Shown here: positions 16,426 through 26,241 of the stretch, one piece after another
Numbering within the stretch: position 1 is the stretch's first letter
How the letters are laid out: each line of letters begins with the position of its first letter
Notes under the pieces: generated by a model
What the model saw: only the letters and a program-made list of their open reading frames with translations
Told to the model about the DNA's origin: nothing
The model's database searches: none
Source: Bacteroidota bacterium
Lineage (GTDB): Bacteria > Bacteroidota > Bacteroidia > Bacteroidales > Lentimicrobiaceae
Direction: 5' to 3'
DNA: 64,000 nucleotides
NCBI GenBank assembly: GCA_009773455.1
Contig: WSXU01000011.1
Coordinates: 1-64,000, forward strand
Program-made: the position numbers and the translations under genes

Positions 16426-17334
16426 ATGTATCACAATCCGGTGCTGTTGGAAGAATGTATTGAAGGACTGGCCATCAGGCCGGAAGGCACCTATGTGGAT
16501 GTTACTTTTGGAGGAGGTGGTCATGCCAGGGAAATTCTGAAGCGTCTGACCTCAGGCAGACTTCTGGCCTTTGATCAGGATTCAGATGCAATGCAAAACC
16601 TGCCACAAGACGACAGGTTTATTTTTATCAACCAGAATTTCAGGTACCTGATCAATTTTTTAAGGCTCTATAAAGCCGTTCCTGTCGATGGGATTATAGC
16701 CGACCTGGGTATTTCTTCCCATCAGATAGATATGGCCGACAGGGGATTCTCCACCCGTTTCGATGCTGAGCTTGACCTCAGAATGGACCGCAAGTCCGGG
16801 CAATCGGCCAGTCAGGTTATTAATGAATATCCTCCGGAACAGTTAAAAAAAATATTTGCCGAATACGGTGAATTGAGCAATGCCTACCGGATTGCCAAAC
16901 AGATTGTTGAAGCCCGTGATAATGAAGAAATTACCACAACTACAAGGCTGAAGGAAGTACTGCTTCCGCTTGCTGAAAGAGGGAGGGAAAATAAATTCTA
17001 TGCACGCGTTTTTCAGGCCCTGCGGATTGAAGTCAACGGTGAACTGGATGTGCTGAAAGAGATGCTTCTTCAGACTCTCAAGGTTCTGAAACCCGGTGGC
17101 AGACTGGTGGTTATGTCATATCATTCACTCGAAGACAGGCTGGTCAAGAATTTTATCAAGACTGGAAATTTCGAAGGAACAGAAATAAAGGATTTCTATG
17201 GAAATCTGATTTCACCCCTGAAACCCCTGACCCGTAAGCCCATTGTCCCCGACGAAGAAGAGATCGAACTGAACAACAGGGCACGAAGTGCCAAATTACG
17301 TATAGCCGAAAGGAAGCCCTATGAACAAGATTAG
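16426..17334 (+). CDS. rsmH: 16S rRNA (cytosine1402-N4)-methyltransferase RsmH
   Basis: RsmH (MraW) methylates N4 of C1402 in the 16S rRNA decoding centre using S-adenosylmethionine. The 302-residue product begins MYHNPVLLEEC, the usual start. It shows the SAM-binding motif VDVTFGGGGHA, the family string DLGISSHQID, and the C-terminal SYHSLEDRLVKNF. The start at 16426 is preferred over 16405, which overlaps mraZ. Its 3' end overlaps the ftsL-like gene by 14 bases. Confidence 0.96.
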   Translation: MYHNPVLLEECIEGLAIRPEGTYVDVTFGGGGHAREILKRLTSGRLLAFDQDSDAMQNLPQDDRFIFINQNFRYLINFLRLYKAVPVDGIIADLGISSHQIDMADRGFSTRFDAELDLRMDRKSGQSASQVINEYPPEQLKKIFAEYGELSNAYRIAKQIVEARDNEEITTTTRLKEVLLPLAERGRENKFYARVFQALRIEVNGELDVLKEMLLQTLKVLKPGGRLVVMSYHSLEDRLVKNFIKTGNFEGTEIKDFYGNLISPLKPLTRKPIVPDEEEIELNNRARSAKLRIAERKPYEQD

Positions 17335-17737
17335 GAACACCGTACGGCCAAAAGCCAAAGAAAAGCCGGTCAGCAGGAAACGATTCAGGTCTTTCGAAAT
17401 GCTCAACAGCAAGATGCATGTAGGACGATCTGTTTCAGGGTTTCTTGACGGCAAATTCTTTTCACGCGAGAATCTGGCAAAACAGATTCCATTTCTCCTC
17501 TACCTGACTTTACTCGGTGTGCTTTACATAGCTAACTCATACAACGCTGAAAAGACCATTATCGACATCAGCAGAACAAAGAAGGAACTCGAAGAACTCC
17601 GGTTTTCATACATCACCAACAAATCGGATCTGATGTTCCACAGTAAGCAATCGGAAGTTGCGCTAAAACTGGTGAACAGCGGTATTAAAGAATCGCTGGT
17701 GCCTCCTTCCAAATTGTATGTAAAGGTCAGCAAATAA
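17321..17737 (+). CDS. FtsL-like cell division protein (FtsL_2)
   Basis: The 138-residue bitopic protein has a basic cytoplasmic N-terminus (about 1-55), one transmembrane helix (about 56-72), and a short periplasmic coiled-coil (about 73-110) beginning with NSYNAEKTI. Size, topology and position between rsmH and the PBP gene match the Bacteroidota FtsL_2 family, which is thought to join the FtsQLB-type complex. The primary sequence is not alignable by eye to E. coli FtsL. Confidence 0.85.
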   Translation: MNKIRNTVRPKAKEKPVSRKRFRSFEMLNSKMHVGRSVSGFLDGKFFSRENLAKQIPFLLYLTLLGVLYIANSYNAEKTIIDISRTKKELEELRFSYITNKSDLMFHSKQSEVALKLVNSGIKESLVPPSKLYVKVSK

Positions 17738-17739
17738 CA

Positions 17740-19842
17740 ATGGACAGCAACAAAAGGGACATCCTCCGTAAAGTGTACCTGGTTTACCTGGCAATGGCAG
17801 TGCTGGGCATAGGTGTTGTTGCCAGGGTATTCTATATCCAGTTTGTTGAAGGAGATGAATGGCGTGAAAAAGCAAAAAAACTCGGTGTCAGGTATGAAGA
17901 AATAAAAGCCATCCGAGGTAACATTCTGTCCTCTGACGGAAGCCTGATTGCTGCTTCCATCCCGGTTTTCGATCTGCGAATGGATGCCGGAAACACGCAT
18001 TACAATGACGATTTCTTTTATGAGAATGTAGATTCCCTCGCACTTTGCCTGTCGAACCTTTTCCAGGACAAGAGTAAACAGGATTACACGAAACTGCTGG
18101 TAAAAGCCCGTAAAAACAACAACAGATATCTGCTTCTGAAAAGGAACATCACTTATGCGCATCTGAAAAAAGTCAGGAAGTTCCCCATATTCAGGCTTGG
18201 CAAATACAAGGGTGGTATCATTGCTGAAGCACGCAACCGCAGAGAACTTCCATTTCGCTGGCTGGCTTTCAGGACAATAGGATGGGACAAGGAAGGTTCG
18301 GATAACGACATCGGACTTGAAGGGGCATACAGCAAAATCCTTGAAGGTGAAAGCGGCAGGCGGCTGATGCAGCGCATTGGAAATGGTGTTTACAGGCCAC
18401 TGAACGATGAAACGGAAATTGAACCCCGCAATGGCCATGATATTCTGACATCCATCGACATTAACATTCAGGATGTTGCCGAAGATGCTCTGATGAAGCA
18501 GCTGATTGCCAATGAAGCAGACCACGGCTGTGCCGTACTGATGGAAGTTGAAACCGGATTTATCGTTGCCATCGCGAATCTTGGGAAAAACAAGGAAGGC
18601 GAGTATGAAGAGAAATACAATTATGCCATTGGTGAGAGTTCAGAACCAGGCTCCACATTCAAACTTGCATCGCTGATCTCTGCCCTGGATGAAGGATTGG
18701 TTAAACTGACCGATACCGTTGATACACATGGCGGAACTGTCAGGTATGCCAACAGGATTATGAAGGACTCACATGAGGGCGGATACGGACGCATCAGTAT
18801 TCAGCGTGCTTTTGAATTGTCATCGAATGTAGGTATTTCAAAAGCAGTGTACAGGGCATACCACGATAAGCCCCAGCAATACATCGACAAGTTATACTCG
18901 ATGCGGCTTAACCAGAAACTCGGACTCGATATTCCGGGTGAAGGCAATCCCTCAATTAAAGATACGAAAAGCAGGATCTGGTCTAAAGTATCCCTTCCAT
19001 GGATGTCCATCGGATATGAAGTTGCCATCACCCCTCTACAGACACTCGCCTTCTACAATGCAGTAGCAAACAATGGTAAGATGGTCAAGCCTCAGTTTAT
19101 CAGGGAAATAAGGCTGGCCGGAGAAACTGTACAGACCTTTGGTCCGGTAACGCTTGTTGAGTCAATCACCAAAAATCCGGAAACTCTGCCGAAAGTCAGA
19201 AAGATGCTCGAAGGGGTTGTAGAAAAAGGAACAGCAACCAATCTGCGAAACCCGGTATACAAGATTGCAGGAAAGACGGGTACAGCACAGATTGCCCAGA
19301 ATAATGCAGGATACAACAAGTCTAACTACAAAGCATCCTTTGTGGGCTATTTTCCGGCTGATAACCCCAAATACTCCTGCATCGTGGTTATAAACAATCC
19401 CCGAAAGGGTGTCTATTACGGTGGTTCCATAGCCGGTCCGGTCTTTAAGGAAATAGCAGACAAGGTATATGCTACCCGTCTTGATCAGATAAAAAGGGAA
19501 ACCGACACCCTACCGGGAATACTTCCGGTATCTGCATCAGGGAATTTCAGGGACCTGGAAACCATCCTAAGAGAAATTAATGTACAGTGGAAAGGTGATT
19601 CACAGCAATATGATTATGCCAGATTAAACGGCAGCGACAGCAGCCTTACTATTGAACCAAAAGCTACCGGTGAATCACAGATTCCGGATGTTACAGGAAT
19701 GGGAGCCCGTGATGCTGTATACCTTCTTGAATCGGCCGGGTTAAGGGTGCAGGTAAAAGGGAGAGGACAGGTAAAGCGGCAATCGGTGCCGGCCGGATCA
19801 AAAGCCCGCAGGGGAAGCAGTTGCACAATAGAATTGGGATAA
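17740..19842 (+). CDS. ftsI: Division-type penicillin-binding protein with PASTA domain (FtsI/PBP3-like)
   Basis: The 700-residue transpeptidase cross-links septal peptidoglycan. It has one N-terminal transmembrane helix (about 13-33), the dimerisation domain, then the transpeptidase domain with STFK (Ser305 nucleophile), SSN (361-363) and KTGT (512-515). A C-terminal PASTA repeat (about 647-700) starts IPDVTGMGARDAV. PASTA-bearing FtsI is usual in Bacteroidota. The start lies 2 bases after the ftsL-like stop, and murE follows after 11 bases. Confidence 0.94.
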   Translation: MDSNKRDILRKVYLVYLAMAVLGIGVVARVFYIQFVEGDEWREKAKKLGVRYEEIKAIRGNILSSDGSLIAASIPVFDLRMDAGNTHYNDDFFYENVDSLALCLSNLFQDKSKQDYTKLLVKARKNNNRYLLLKRNITYAHLKKVRKFPIFRLGKYKGGIIAEARNRRELPFRWLAFRTIGWDKEGSDNDIGLEGAYSKILEGESGRRLMQRIGNGVYRPLNDETEIEPRNGHDILTSIDINIQDVAEDALMKQLIANEADHGCAVLMEVETGFIVAIANLGKNKEGEYEEKYNYAIGESSEPGSTFKLASLISALDEGLVKLTDTVDTHGGTVRYANRIMKDSHEGGYGRISIQRAFELSSNVGISKAVYRAYHDKPQQYIDKLYSMRLNQKLGLDIPGEGNPSIKDTKSRIWSKVSLPWMSIGYEVAITPLQTLAFYNAVANNGKMVKPQFIREIRLAGETVQTFGPVTLVESITKNPETLPKVRKMLEGVVEKGTATNLRNPVYKIAGKTGTAQIAQNNAGYNKSNYKASFVGYFPADNPKYSCIVVINNPRKGVYYGGSIAGPVFKEIADKVYATRLDQIKRETDTLPGILPVSASGNFRDLETILREINVQWKGDSQQYDYARLNGSDSSLTIEPKATGESQIPDVTGMGARDAVYLLESAGLRVQVKGRGQVKRQSVPAGSKARRGSSCTIELG

Positions 19843-19853
19843 AATCAGGAACA

Positions 19854-21329
19854 TTGAAAACACTCAAGGACATACTCTATAAGTGCAGGTTAAACCGGGT
19901 CATCGGTGATACTTCAGTGGAGATTGGCAGTATCGTCTTTGATTCCCGTAAAGCCGAAGCTGACAGTGTATTTGTAGCGGTAAGGGGAACCCTTACGGAT
20001 GGCCACCGATATATAGGACAGGTAATTTCGACGGGCGTCAGGGCAGTGGTTTGTGAAGAGATACCGGCAGAGATTCAACCCGGCATCTGCTATATTGAAG
20101 TAACAGACAGCAGTGAGGCGCTGGGCTTTATGGCTTCAAATTTCTATGACAATCCTTCACAGTCGCTGAATCTGGTTGGGATCACCGGCACCAATGGCAA
20201 AACTACCACTGCCACATTACTTTACAGACTTTTTCTAGGTCTTGGATTCAAAGCTGGCCTGCTTTCCACGGTCAGGAATATGGTCAACCTGAAGGAAATA
20301 CCTGCAACGCATACCACCCCCGATTCTGTTGAATTAAACAGACTGTTGAGGGCAATGGCAGACGAAGGATGTGAATACTGCTTTATGGAAGTCAGTTCAC
20401 ATTCAATCGTTCAGAACAGGATAGCAGGTCTTACGTTCAGGGGGGGAGTGTTCACCAACCTCACTCACGATCACCTCGACTTCCATAAAACTTTTGAGGC
20501 TTACCTGGCTGCTAAAAAACGATTTTTCGACACTTTGTCCGCCAAAGCCTTTGCCATAGTAAACATAGATGACCGAAATGGCAAAGTGATGGTACAGAAT
20601 ACCAAAGCCACCGTTAAAACACTTGCTGTTAAGAGCCAGTCCGATTTTCACTGCAGGATCATCGAAAACCATTTTGATGGTCTGCTGCTCAACATCAACG
20701 GCACAGAGCTATGGTGCAGGCTGGTGGGAACCTTCAATGCCTATAACCTGCTGAGCATCTATGCTGCAGCCCTGATGCTCGGGGTTAACAGGGAAGAATG
20801 CCTGACCATACTGAGCAAACTCGAATCCGTTGACGGAAGATTTGAATATCTGAAATCCCCGGATGGAGTAGTAGGTATAGTTGACTATGCCCATACACCG
20901 GATGCACTTTCGAATGTGATCGGTACCATCAACAACATCAGGCAGGGAGAAGGAAAACTTATAACAGTGGTTGGTGCCGGTGGCGACCGCGATAAGACCA
21001 AACGTCCGGTTATGGCGAAAATAGCTGCAGAGAACAGCAACCTGACCATTCTTACTTCCGACAATCCACGCAGTGAAAATCCGGAAGATATTCTTAACGA
21101 TATGCGCACAGGGATACCCGTCGATCGCTCAAGGTTCTGCCTGGTAATATCAGACCGGAAGGAAGCAATCAGGACTGCCTGTACCATGGCGCAGAGAGGT
21201 GACATCATTCTCGTTGCCGGAAAAGGTCATGAAACCTATCAGGAGATCAAAGGCGTGAAACATCATTTTGATGATCGTGAAGTACTCAGGGAATATTTTG
21301 GCATCAGTGAATCACAAATAGGAAAATAA
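19854..21329 (+). CDS. murE: UDP-MurNAc-tripeptide synthetase MurE
   Basis: MurE adds the third stem-peptide residue to UDP-MurNAc-L-Ala-D-Glu. The 491-residue product has the Mur ligase P-loop [11 protein letters not shown], the central ligase domain, and the C-terminal motif DNPR at 403-406, which marks meso-diaminopimelate specificity. I choose the TTG at 19854 (giving [10 protein letters not shown]): it has AGGA five bases upstream and lies outside the preceding gene, whereas the TTG at 19821 lies within it. No ATG fits the family start. Confidence 0.95.
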   Translation: MKTLKDILYKCRLNRVIGDTSVEIGSIVFDSRKAEADSVFVAVRGTLTDGHRYIGQVISTGVRAVVCEEIPAEIQPGICYIEVTDSSEALGFMASNFYDNPSQSLNLVGITGTNGKTTTATLLYRLFLGLGFKAGLLSTVRNMVNLKEIPATHTTPDSVELNRLLRAMADEGCEYCFMEVSSHSIVQNRIAGLTFRGGVFTNLTHDHLDFHKTFEAYLAAKKRFFDTLSAKAFAIVNIDDRNGKVMVQNTKATVKTLAVKSQSDFHCRIIENHFDGLLLNINGTELWCRLVGTFNAYNLLSIYAAALMLGVNREECLTILSKLESVDGRFEYLKSPDGVVGIVDYAHTPDALSNVIGTINNIRQGEGKLITVVGAGGDRDKTKRPVMAKIAAENSNLTILTSDNPRSENPEDILNDMRTGIPVDRSRFCLVISDRKEAIRTACTMAQRGDIILVAGKGHETYQEIKGVKHHFDDREVLREYFGISESQIGK

Positions 21330-21340
21330 AACCAGAGGAT

Positions 21341-22594
21341 ATGCTGTACTACCTGTTCGATTATCTGGAAAAATTCTATGATTTCCCCGGAGCGGGAATG
21401 TTTCAATACATCTCGTTCAGGGCTGCATTGGCCATTATTACTTCACTAACCATTTCCCTGCTTTTCGGCAAATCGCTGATCAACTACCTGCGCAACAAAC
21501 AGGTTGGTGAAAGTGTAAGAGATCTCGGCCTTGAAGGCCAGAAGGAAAAGCAGGGCACCCCGACCATGGGTGGTCTGATTATCCTGAGTGCCATCATCAT
21601 ACCTACACTCCTGTTTGCAAAGCTCAACAACATCTATATTATTCTGATCCTGATCACCACCATCTGGCTGGGCTTCATCGGCTTTCTCGACGATTACATC
21701 AAGGTCTTCAGAAATGATAAAAAAGGGCTTGCAGGAAAGTTTAAAATTCTTGGCCAGGTAATCATCGGTGTCATTGTAGGATTTACCCTTTATGCCAATG
21801 ACGGAGTTGTAATCAGGGAAAAGATAGCAACCACCAGTTCCAGGTCATCTACTTCGTTAAGTGAATTTGAAAGAATCTCAGACCATGGTAAGAAATTCTC
21901 AAGAATCTCAAAGAAATCGACCAAGACAACCATCCCCTTCTTCAAGAACAATGAATTTGATTATGCCATCGTTCTGAAGCCCTTCGGCGAAAAGGCCATG
22001 AAATATGCCTGGCTCATTTTTGTACCGGTTGTAATATTCATTATCACGGCCATTTCCAATGGTGCAAATCTTACCGATGGGATTGATGGTCTGGCGACCG
22101 GCACGTCTGCGATTATCGGCGTAACTCTGGGTATCCTGGCATGGGTATCAGGCAACATCGTTTTTGCCGATTATCTGAACATTATGTATCTGCCCAATAC
22201 CGGGGAACTTACCATTTTTGTCAGTGCTTTTGTCGGAGCCTGTACCGGATTTCTCTGGTACAACACCTACCCTGCCCAGGTATTTATGGGCGACACCGGT
22301 TCACTCGCCATCGGAGGCGTAATCGCCGTGCTGGCGATCATGATCAGAAAAGAACTTCTGCTGCCGATCCTCTGCGGCATCTTCATCGCCGAAAACCTTT
22401 CAGTGGTGCTGCAGGTAAGCTATTTTAAAAGAACAAAACGAAAATACGGGGAAGGACGACGGATATTCAAAATGTCACCGCTTCATCACCACTTTCAGAT
22501 GCTAGGCTATGCCGAACCAAAGATTGTGCAGCGGTTTTTCATTGTGGGTATTATGCTGGCTGTTTTCACCATTATAACATTAAAGATCAGGTAA
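21341..22594 (+). CDS. mraY: Phospho-MurNAc-pentapeptide transferase MraY
   Basis: MraY transfers phospho-MurNAc-pentapeptide to undecaprenyl phosphate, forming lipid I at the inner membrane. The 417-residue protein is polytopic with about ten helices. It keeps the catalytic motifs [23 protein letters not shown] and [12 protein letters not shown], and a histidine-rich PLHHHFQ loop. It has the extra cytoplasmic loop (about residues 155-205, rich in Ser, Thr and Lys) typical of Bacteroidota MraY, so it is longer than the E. coli enzyme. It is followed after one base by murD. Confidence 0.96.
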   Translation: MLYYLFDYLEKFYDFPGAGMFQYISFRAALAIITSLTISLLFGKSLINYLRNKQVGESVRDLGLEGQKEKQGTPTMGGLIILSAIIIPTLLFAKLNNIYIILILITTIWLGFIGFLDDYIKVFRNDKKGLAGKFKILGQVIIGVIVGFTLYANDGVVIREKIATTSSRSSTSLSEFERISDHGKKFSRISKKSTKTTIPFFKNNEFDYAIVLKPFGEKAMKYAWLIFVPVVIFIITAISNGANLTDGIDGLATGTSAIIGVTLGILAWVSGNIVFADYLNIMYLPNTGELTIFVSAFVGACTGFLWYNTYPAQVFMGDTGSLAIGGVIAVLAIMIRKELLLPILCGIFIAENLSVVLQVSYFKRTKRKYGEGRRIFKMSPLHHHFQMLGYAEPKIVQRFFIVGIMLAVFTIITLKIR

Positions 22595-22595
22595 G

Positions 22596-23939
22596 ATGCG
22601 ATTAAACCCCAGAGTAGTGATTTTAGGCGCCGGCGAAAGTGGAGTCGGCGCCGCACTGCTTGCCCGGAGCAAGGGGATAGAGGTATTTGTATCTGACAAA
22701 GGTCAAATCAGGGGTGATTACAGGAGTGAACTTGAATTGGCAGGGATAGCCTATGAAGAACAGCAGCACTCGGCCGAAATAATTCTTGAAGCAGATGAAA
22801 TCATAAAAAGCCCGGGAATCCCGGATCTGGCGCCGATAGTAAAAGCAGCGAAAGACAAAGGAATACCGGTGATTTCTGAAATCGAATTCGCATCAAGGTA
22901 TACAAGGTCAAAAAAGGTCTGCATCACTGGCAGCAATGGTAAAACAACCACCACAATGCTCACTTATCACCTGCTGAAATCCGCCGGGCTGGATGTGGGA
23001 CTTGCCGGTAATGTCGGTAAGAGCTTTGCCAGGCAGCTGACTGAAGGAGATCACGACTATTTCGTGCTGGAACTGAGCAGCTTTCAATTGGATGGTATGT
23101 TCAGTTTCAAAGCTGAGGTGGGCATACTGCTGAACATCACACCCGATCACCTCGACAGGTACGATTACTGCTTTGACAACTATGCAGCCTCAAAACTGCG
23201 CATCATCCGTAACCAGGCTGAACAGGATGCTTTTATCTGGTGCAGTGACGATGAAACCATTGTCAGTTTATTGAAAAACCTGGAAATGAAACAGGAATGC
23301 TACCAGATAAGCATAAAGGAAAAAATTAATCATGGCGCTTACGCAGACAATAAGGAAATAGTATTTAACCTAAAGGGGGAAACGTTCGATATGACATTAG
23401 AAGAACTGGCTTTACAAGGAAAGCACAACGTTTACAATTCGATGGCAGCAGGAGTTGCCGCCAAACTGGTCGGCCTCCGCAAGGAAACCATCAGGCAATG
23501 CCTGTCCGACTTTCAGAATGTCGAACACAGGCTTGAGTTCGTGGCCAACATTCATGGCATTGAATTTATCAATGACTCTAAAGCCACGAATATCAATTCT
23601 GTCTGGTATGCCCTCGAGAGTCTCAATAAAAAGGTTATCTGGATTGCCGGAGGCATAGATAAAGGCAATGACTATACAAAACTTTTCGAGCTTGTCAGTC
23701 AAAAAGTGAAGGCCATCGTTTGCCTGGGCATCGACAATGAGAAGCTGATCGAGGCCTTCAAGGACAAGGTGGAATTTATCATGGAAGCATCTTCAGCTGA
23801 AGAAGCAGTCAATACAGCCTATTACCTTGCCAGAAAGGGCGATACTGTGTTGCTTTCACCTGCCTGCGCAAGTTTTGACCTGTTTGAAAATTATGAAGAA
23901 CGGGGCAGGAAGTTTAAAGAGGCTGTAAAATCTTTGTAA
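22596..23939 (+). CDS. murD: UDP-MurNAc-L-alanine:D-glutamate ligase MurD
   Basis: MurD adds D-glutamate to UDP-MurNAc-L-Ala. The 447-residue product has an N-terminal Rossmann domain (VILGAGESGVG), the ATP-binding loop CITGSNGKTTTT, the ELSSFQLD motif, NITPDHLDRY, and the C-terminal domain ending LSPACASFDLF. Length and position are as expected. It is one base from mraY and 15 bases from ftsW. Confidence 0.96.
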   Translation: MRLNPRVVILGAGESGVGAALLARSKGIEVFVSDKGQIRGDYRSELELAGIAYEEQQHSAEIILEADEIIKSPGIPDLAPIVKAAKDKGIPVISEIEFASRYTRSKKVCITGSNGKTTTTMLTYHLLKSAGLDVGLAGNVGKSFARQLTEGDHDYFVLELSSFQLDGMFSFKAEVGILLNITPDHLDRYDYCFDNYAASKLRIIRNQAEQDAFIWCSDDETIVSLLKNLEMKQECYQISIKEKINHGAYADNKEIVFNLKGETFDMTLEELALQGKHNVYNSMAAGVAAKLVGLRKETIRQCLSDFQNVEHRLEFVANIHGIEFINDSKATNINSVWYALESLNKKVIWIAGGIDKGNDYTKLFELVSQKVKAIVCLGIDNEKLIEAFKDKVEFIMEASSAEEAVNTAYYLARKGDTVLLSPACASFDLFENYEERGRKFKEAVKSL

Positions 23940-23954
23940 TTCGTTAAAAAAACC

Positions 23955-25127
23955 ATGAGGGCAATCCTGAATAATATTAAAGGCGATAAGGTGATCTGGG
24001 CGGTTGTCCTATTGCTGTCGATTTTTTCGATTCTGGCTGTCTACAGCTCGACCGGAACGCTCGCTTATAAATATCAGTCGGGAAACACAGAGTATTACAT
24101 GATCAAGCACCTTGGAATCCTGATTCTCGGTTTTGTTCTGATGTATCTTGCCCACCAGGTAAAATACAAATACTACGCCCGGATTTCACAAATAGCCATC
24201 TATGCTTCAGTGCCTCTGCTTGCCTATACCCTTTTCTTCGGAACCAATTTGAATGAAGCCAGCCGCTGGTATACACTTCCCCTGATTAACCTCACCTTTC
24301 AGCCATCCGACTTCGCCAAACTTGCACTGATCATTTTCGTAGCGCGGCTTCTTGCCAAAAAACAGGATGAAGTGGAAGATTTCAGAAAAGGGTTCATCTC
24401 GGTTATGATACCGATCGTGATCATTACATTGCTGATTCTGCCGGCCAATTTTTCAACAGCTGCCATGATTTTCACCACCTGCCTTGTACTGATGTTTGTC
24501 GGACGGGTAAGATTAAGGTATATAGCCATTCTCGTCGGTGTAGGCATTATAGCTTTTATCATGCTGATCGCTGTAGCGGTGAATATGCCGAAGCTGAGCG
24601 GACGTTTCGGTACCTGGCAAAACAGGATTGAGAGTTTCCGGAGCGGCGACAGTGAGGCCAACTACCAGGTAGAACAGGCCAAAATTGCGATTGCTACCGG
24701 AGGAATTACCGGGAAAATGCCGGGAAATTCTACGCAGAAAAACTTTCTGCCCCACCCCTATTCGGATTTCATCTATGCCATCATTATAGAGGAATACGGA
24801 CTTATCGGTGGAATTGTTGTTGTACTGCTATATCTGATACTCTTCTACCGGGCCATCAAGATTGTAATTAAGAGTCCGCGAAATTTCGCGGCGTTTCTCA
24901 CTTTCGGGGTTTCGTTCAGCCTGATATTCCAGGCCATGGTCAACATGATGGTAGCCGTAAATATACTGCCGGTAACAGGTCAAACACTTCCATTGATTAG
25001 TATGGGTGGAACCTCAATATGGTTCACCAGTATTGCAATAGGAATCATACTGAGCGTAAGCCGTGAAATTGAAGAATCACAGGAAAAAGATATCCCTGTA
25101 AAAAATACAGAACATGTCGTTGCCTGA
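23955..25127 (+). CDS. ftsW: Septal peptidoglycan polymerase FtsW
   Basis: FtsW is the SEDS-family glycosyltransferase that polymerises lipid II at the septum with its partner PBP. The 390-residue protein has about ten transmembrane helices. Motifs include LNEASRWYTLPLINLTFQPSD around residue 100 (shortened here), FLPHPYSDFIYAI with the conserved Asp region, and GQTLPLISMGGTS near the C-terminus. Its end overlaps the murG start by 14 bases. Confidence 0.95.
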   Translation: MRAILNNIKGDKVIWAVVLLLSIFSILAVYSSTGTLAYKYQSGNTEYYMIKHLGILILGFVLMYLAHQVKYKYYARISQIAIYASVPLLAYTLFFGTNLNEASRWYTLPLINLTFQPSDFAKLALIIFVARLLAKKQDEVEDFRKGFISVMIPIVIITLLILPANFSTAAMIFTTCLVLMFVGRVRLRYIAILVGVGIIAFIMLIAVAVNMPKLSGRFGTWQNRIESFRSGDSEANYQVEQAKIAIATGGITGKMPGNSTQKNFLPHPYSDFIYAIIIEEYGLIGGIVVVLLYLILFYRAIKIVIKSPRNFAAFLTFGVSFSLIFQAMVNMMVAVNILPVTGQTLPLISMGGTSIWFTSIAIGIILSVSREIEESQEKDIPVKNTEHVVA

Positions 25128-26241
25128 AGTAAGAGTTATCATTAGTGGCGGAGGTACCGGCGGGCATATATTCCCGGCGATCGCCATTGCCGATGCCATC
25201 AGACAGGCCGAGCCATCGGCCCGAATACTTTTTGTAGGTGCTGAGGGGCGCATGGAAATGGAGAAGGTTCCGGCAGCAGGTTACGACATAGAAGGGCTCT
25301 GGATCAGCGGCTTTCAACGAAGCTTTACAGTCAGGAATCTGTTGATCCCATTCAAGATCATTCACAGCACACTCAAAGCCCGGCGTATCATCAGGCAGTT
25401 CAGGCCCGACGCTGCCGTCGGTGTTGGTGGCTATGCCAGTGGTCCAACCATCAGGGCCGCTGCTTCGATGGGCATACCAACCATTCTCCAGGAACAAAAC
25501 TCATATCCGGGCATAACGAATAAAATGCTTGCCGGAAAAGCCAAAAAGATTTGCGTCGCATATTCCGGTATGGAAAAATACTTCCCTGCCGAGAAAATCG
25601 TCATCACGGGCAATCCGGTTCGAAAAGACATTGTCAATCAGAAGAATCTGCGTGATGAAGCATTTCAGCATTTCGGGCTTGATCCCCTGAAGCCGGTTGT
25701 ACTGGCTGTGGGCGGAAGTCTCGGGGCAAGAACCATCAACCAGAGTATCCTGAATGGACTTAAAGAACTGGCGGGTGAGAATATCCAGCTGATCTGGCAA
25801 ACCGGGAAACTGTTTTCGGATCAGGCTGCCCGGTCTGTCAAACCGTTCGAAGAAAAAGGATTCAGGCAACTGGCATTTATTTCCAGAATGGACCTGGCCT
25901 ATGCTGCGGCCGATGTTGTTATTTCAAGGGCCGGGGCCATCGCCATATCAGAACTCTGTATTACCGCAAAACCTGTGATTCTGGTTCCATCACCGAATGT
26001 TGCTGAAGATCATCAGACAAAAAACGCCATGGCGCTTGTCTCAAAACAGGCGGCCATTATGGTTACTGACGCAGAGGCGCCTTCAGGACTGGTCAGTAAA
26101 ACCATATCATTGATCCGTGATAAGGAAAGAATGAATCGGCTTGGGCATAATATTTCATTGCTTGCCCAGCAGGAATCGGCGCAACGCATTGCAGGAATAA
26201 TACTTGAATGTATCAGGGTTAATAAAAAGTCGGAATTGTGA
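25114..26241 (+). CDS. murG: UDP-GlcNAc:lipid I N-acetylglucosaminyltransferase MurG
   Basis: MurG makes lipid II on the cytoplasmic face of the inner membrane. The 375-residue GT-B protein begins with the glycine-rich loop IISGGGTGGHIFPA, has QEQNSYPG in the acceptor site, the C-terminal domain start VLAVGGSLGA, and the donor-binding SRAGAIAISEL. Start and stop overlap ftsW (14 bases) and murC (4 bases, GTGA), so expression is coupled. Confidence 0.96.
   Translation: MSLPEVRVIISGGGTGGHIFPAIAIADAIRQAEPSARILFVGAEGRMEMEKVPAAGYDIEGLWISGFQRSFTVRNLLIPFKIIHSTLKARRIIRQFRPDAAVGVGGYASGPTIRAAASMGIPTILQEQNSYPGITNKMLAGKAKKICVAYSGMEKYFPAEKIVITGNPVRKDIVNQKNLRDEAFQHFGLDPLKPVVLAVGGSLGARTINQSILNGLKELAGENIQLIWQTGKLFSDQAARSVKPFEEKGFRQLAFISRMDLAYAAADVVISRAGAIAISELCITAKPVILVPSPNVAEDHQTKNAMALVSKQAAIMVTDAEAPSGLVSKTISLIRDKERMNRLGHNISLLAQQESAQRIAGIILECIRVNKKSEL

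Noticed and set aside
17524-18525. 333-codon minus-strand open frame across ftsL and ftsI
   Set aside because: It is antisense to well-supported division genes and encodes no recognisable domain.
19821-19853. Earlier TTG start for murE
   Set aside because: It lies within the PBP gene and adds residues not seen in MurE; the TTG at 19854 has AGGA at a good distance.
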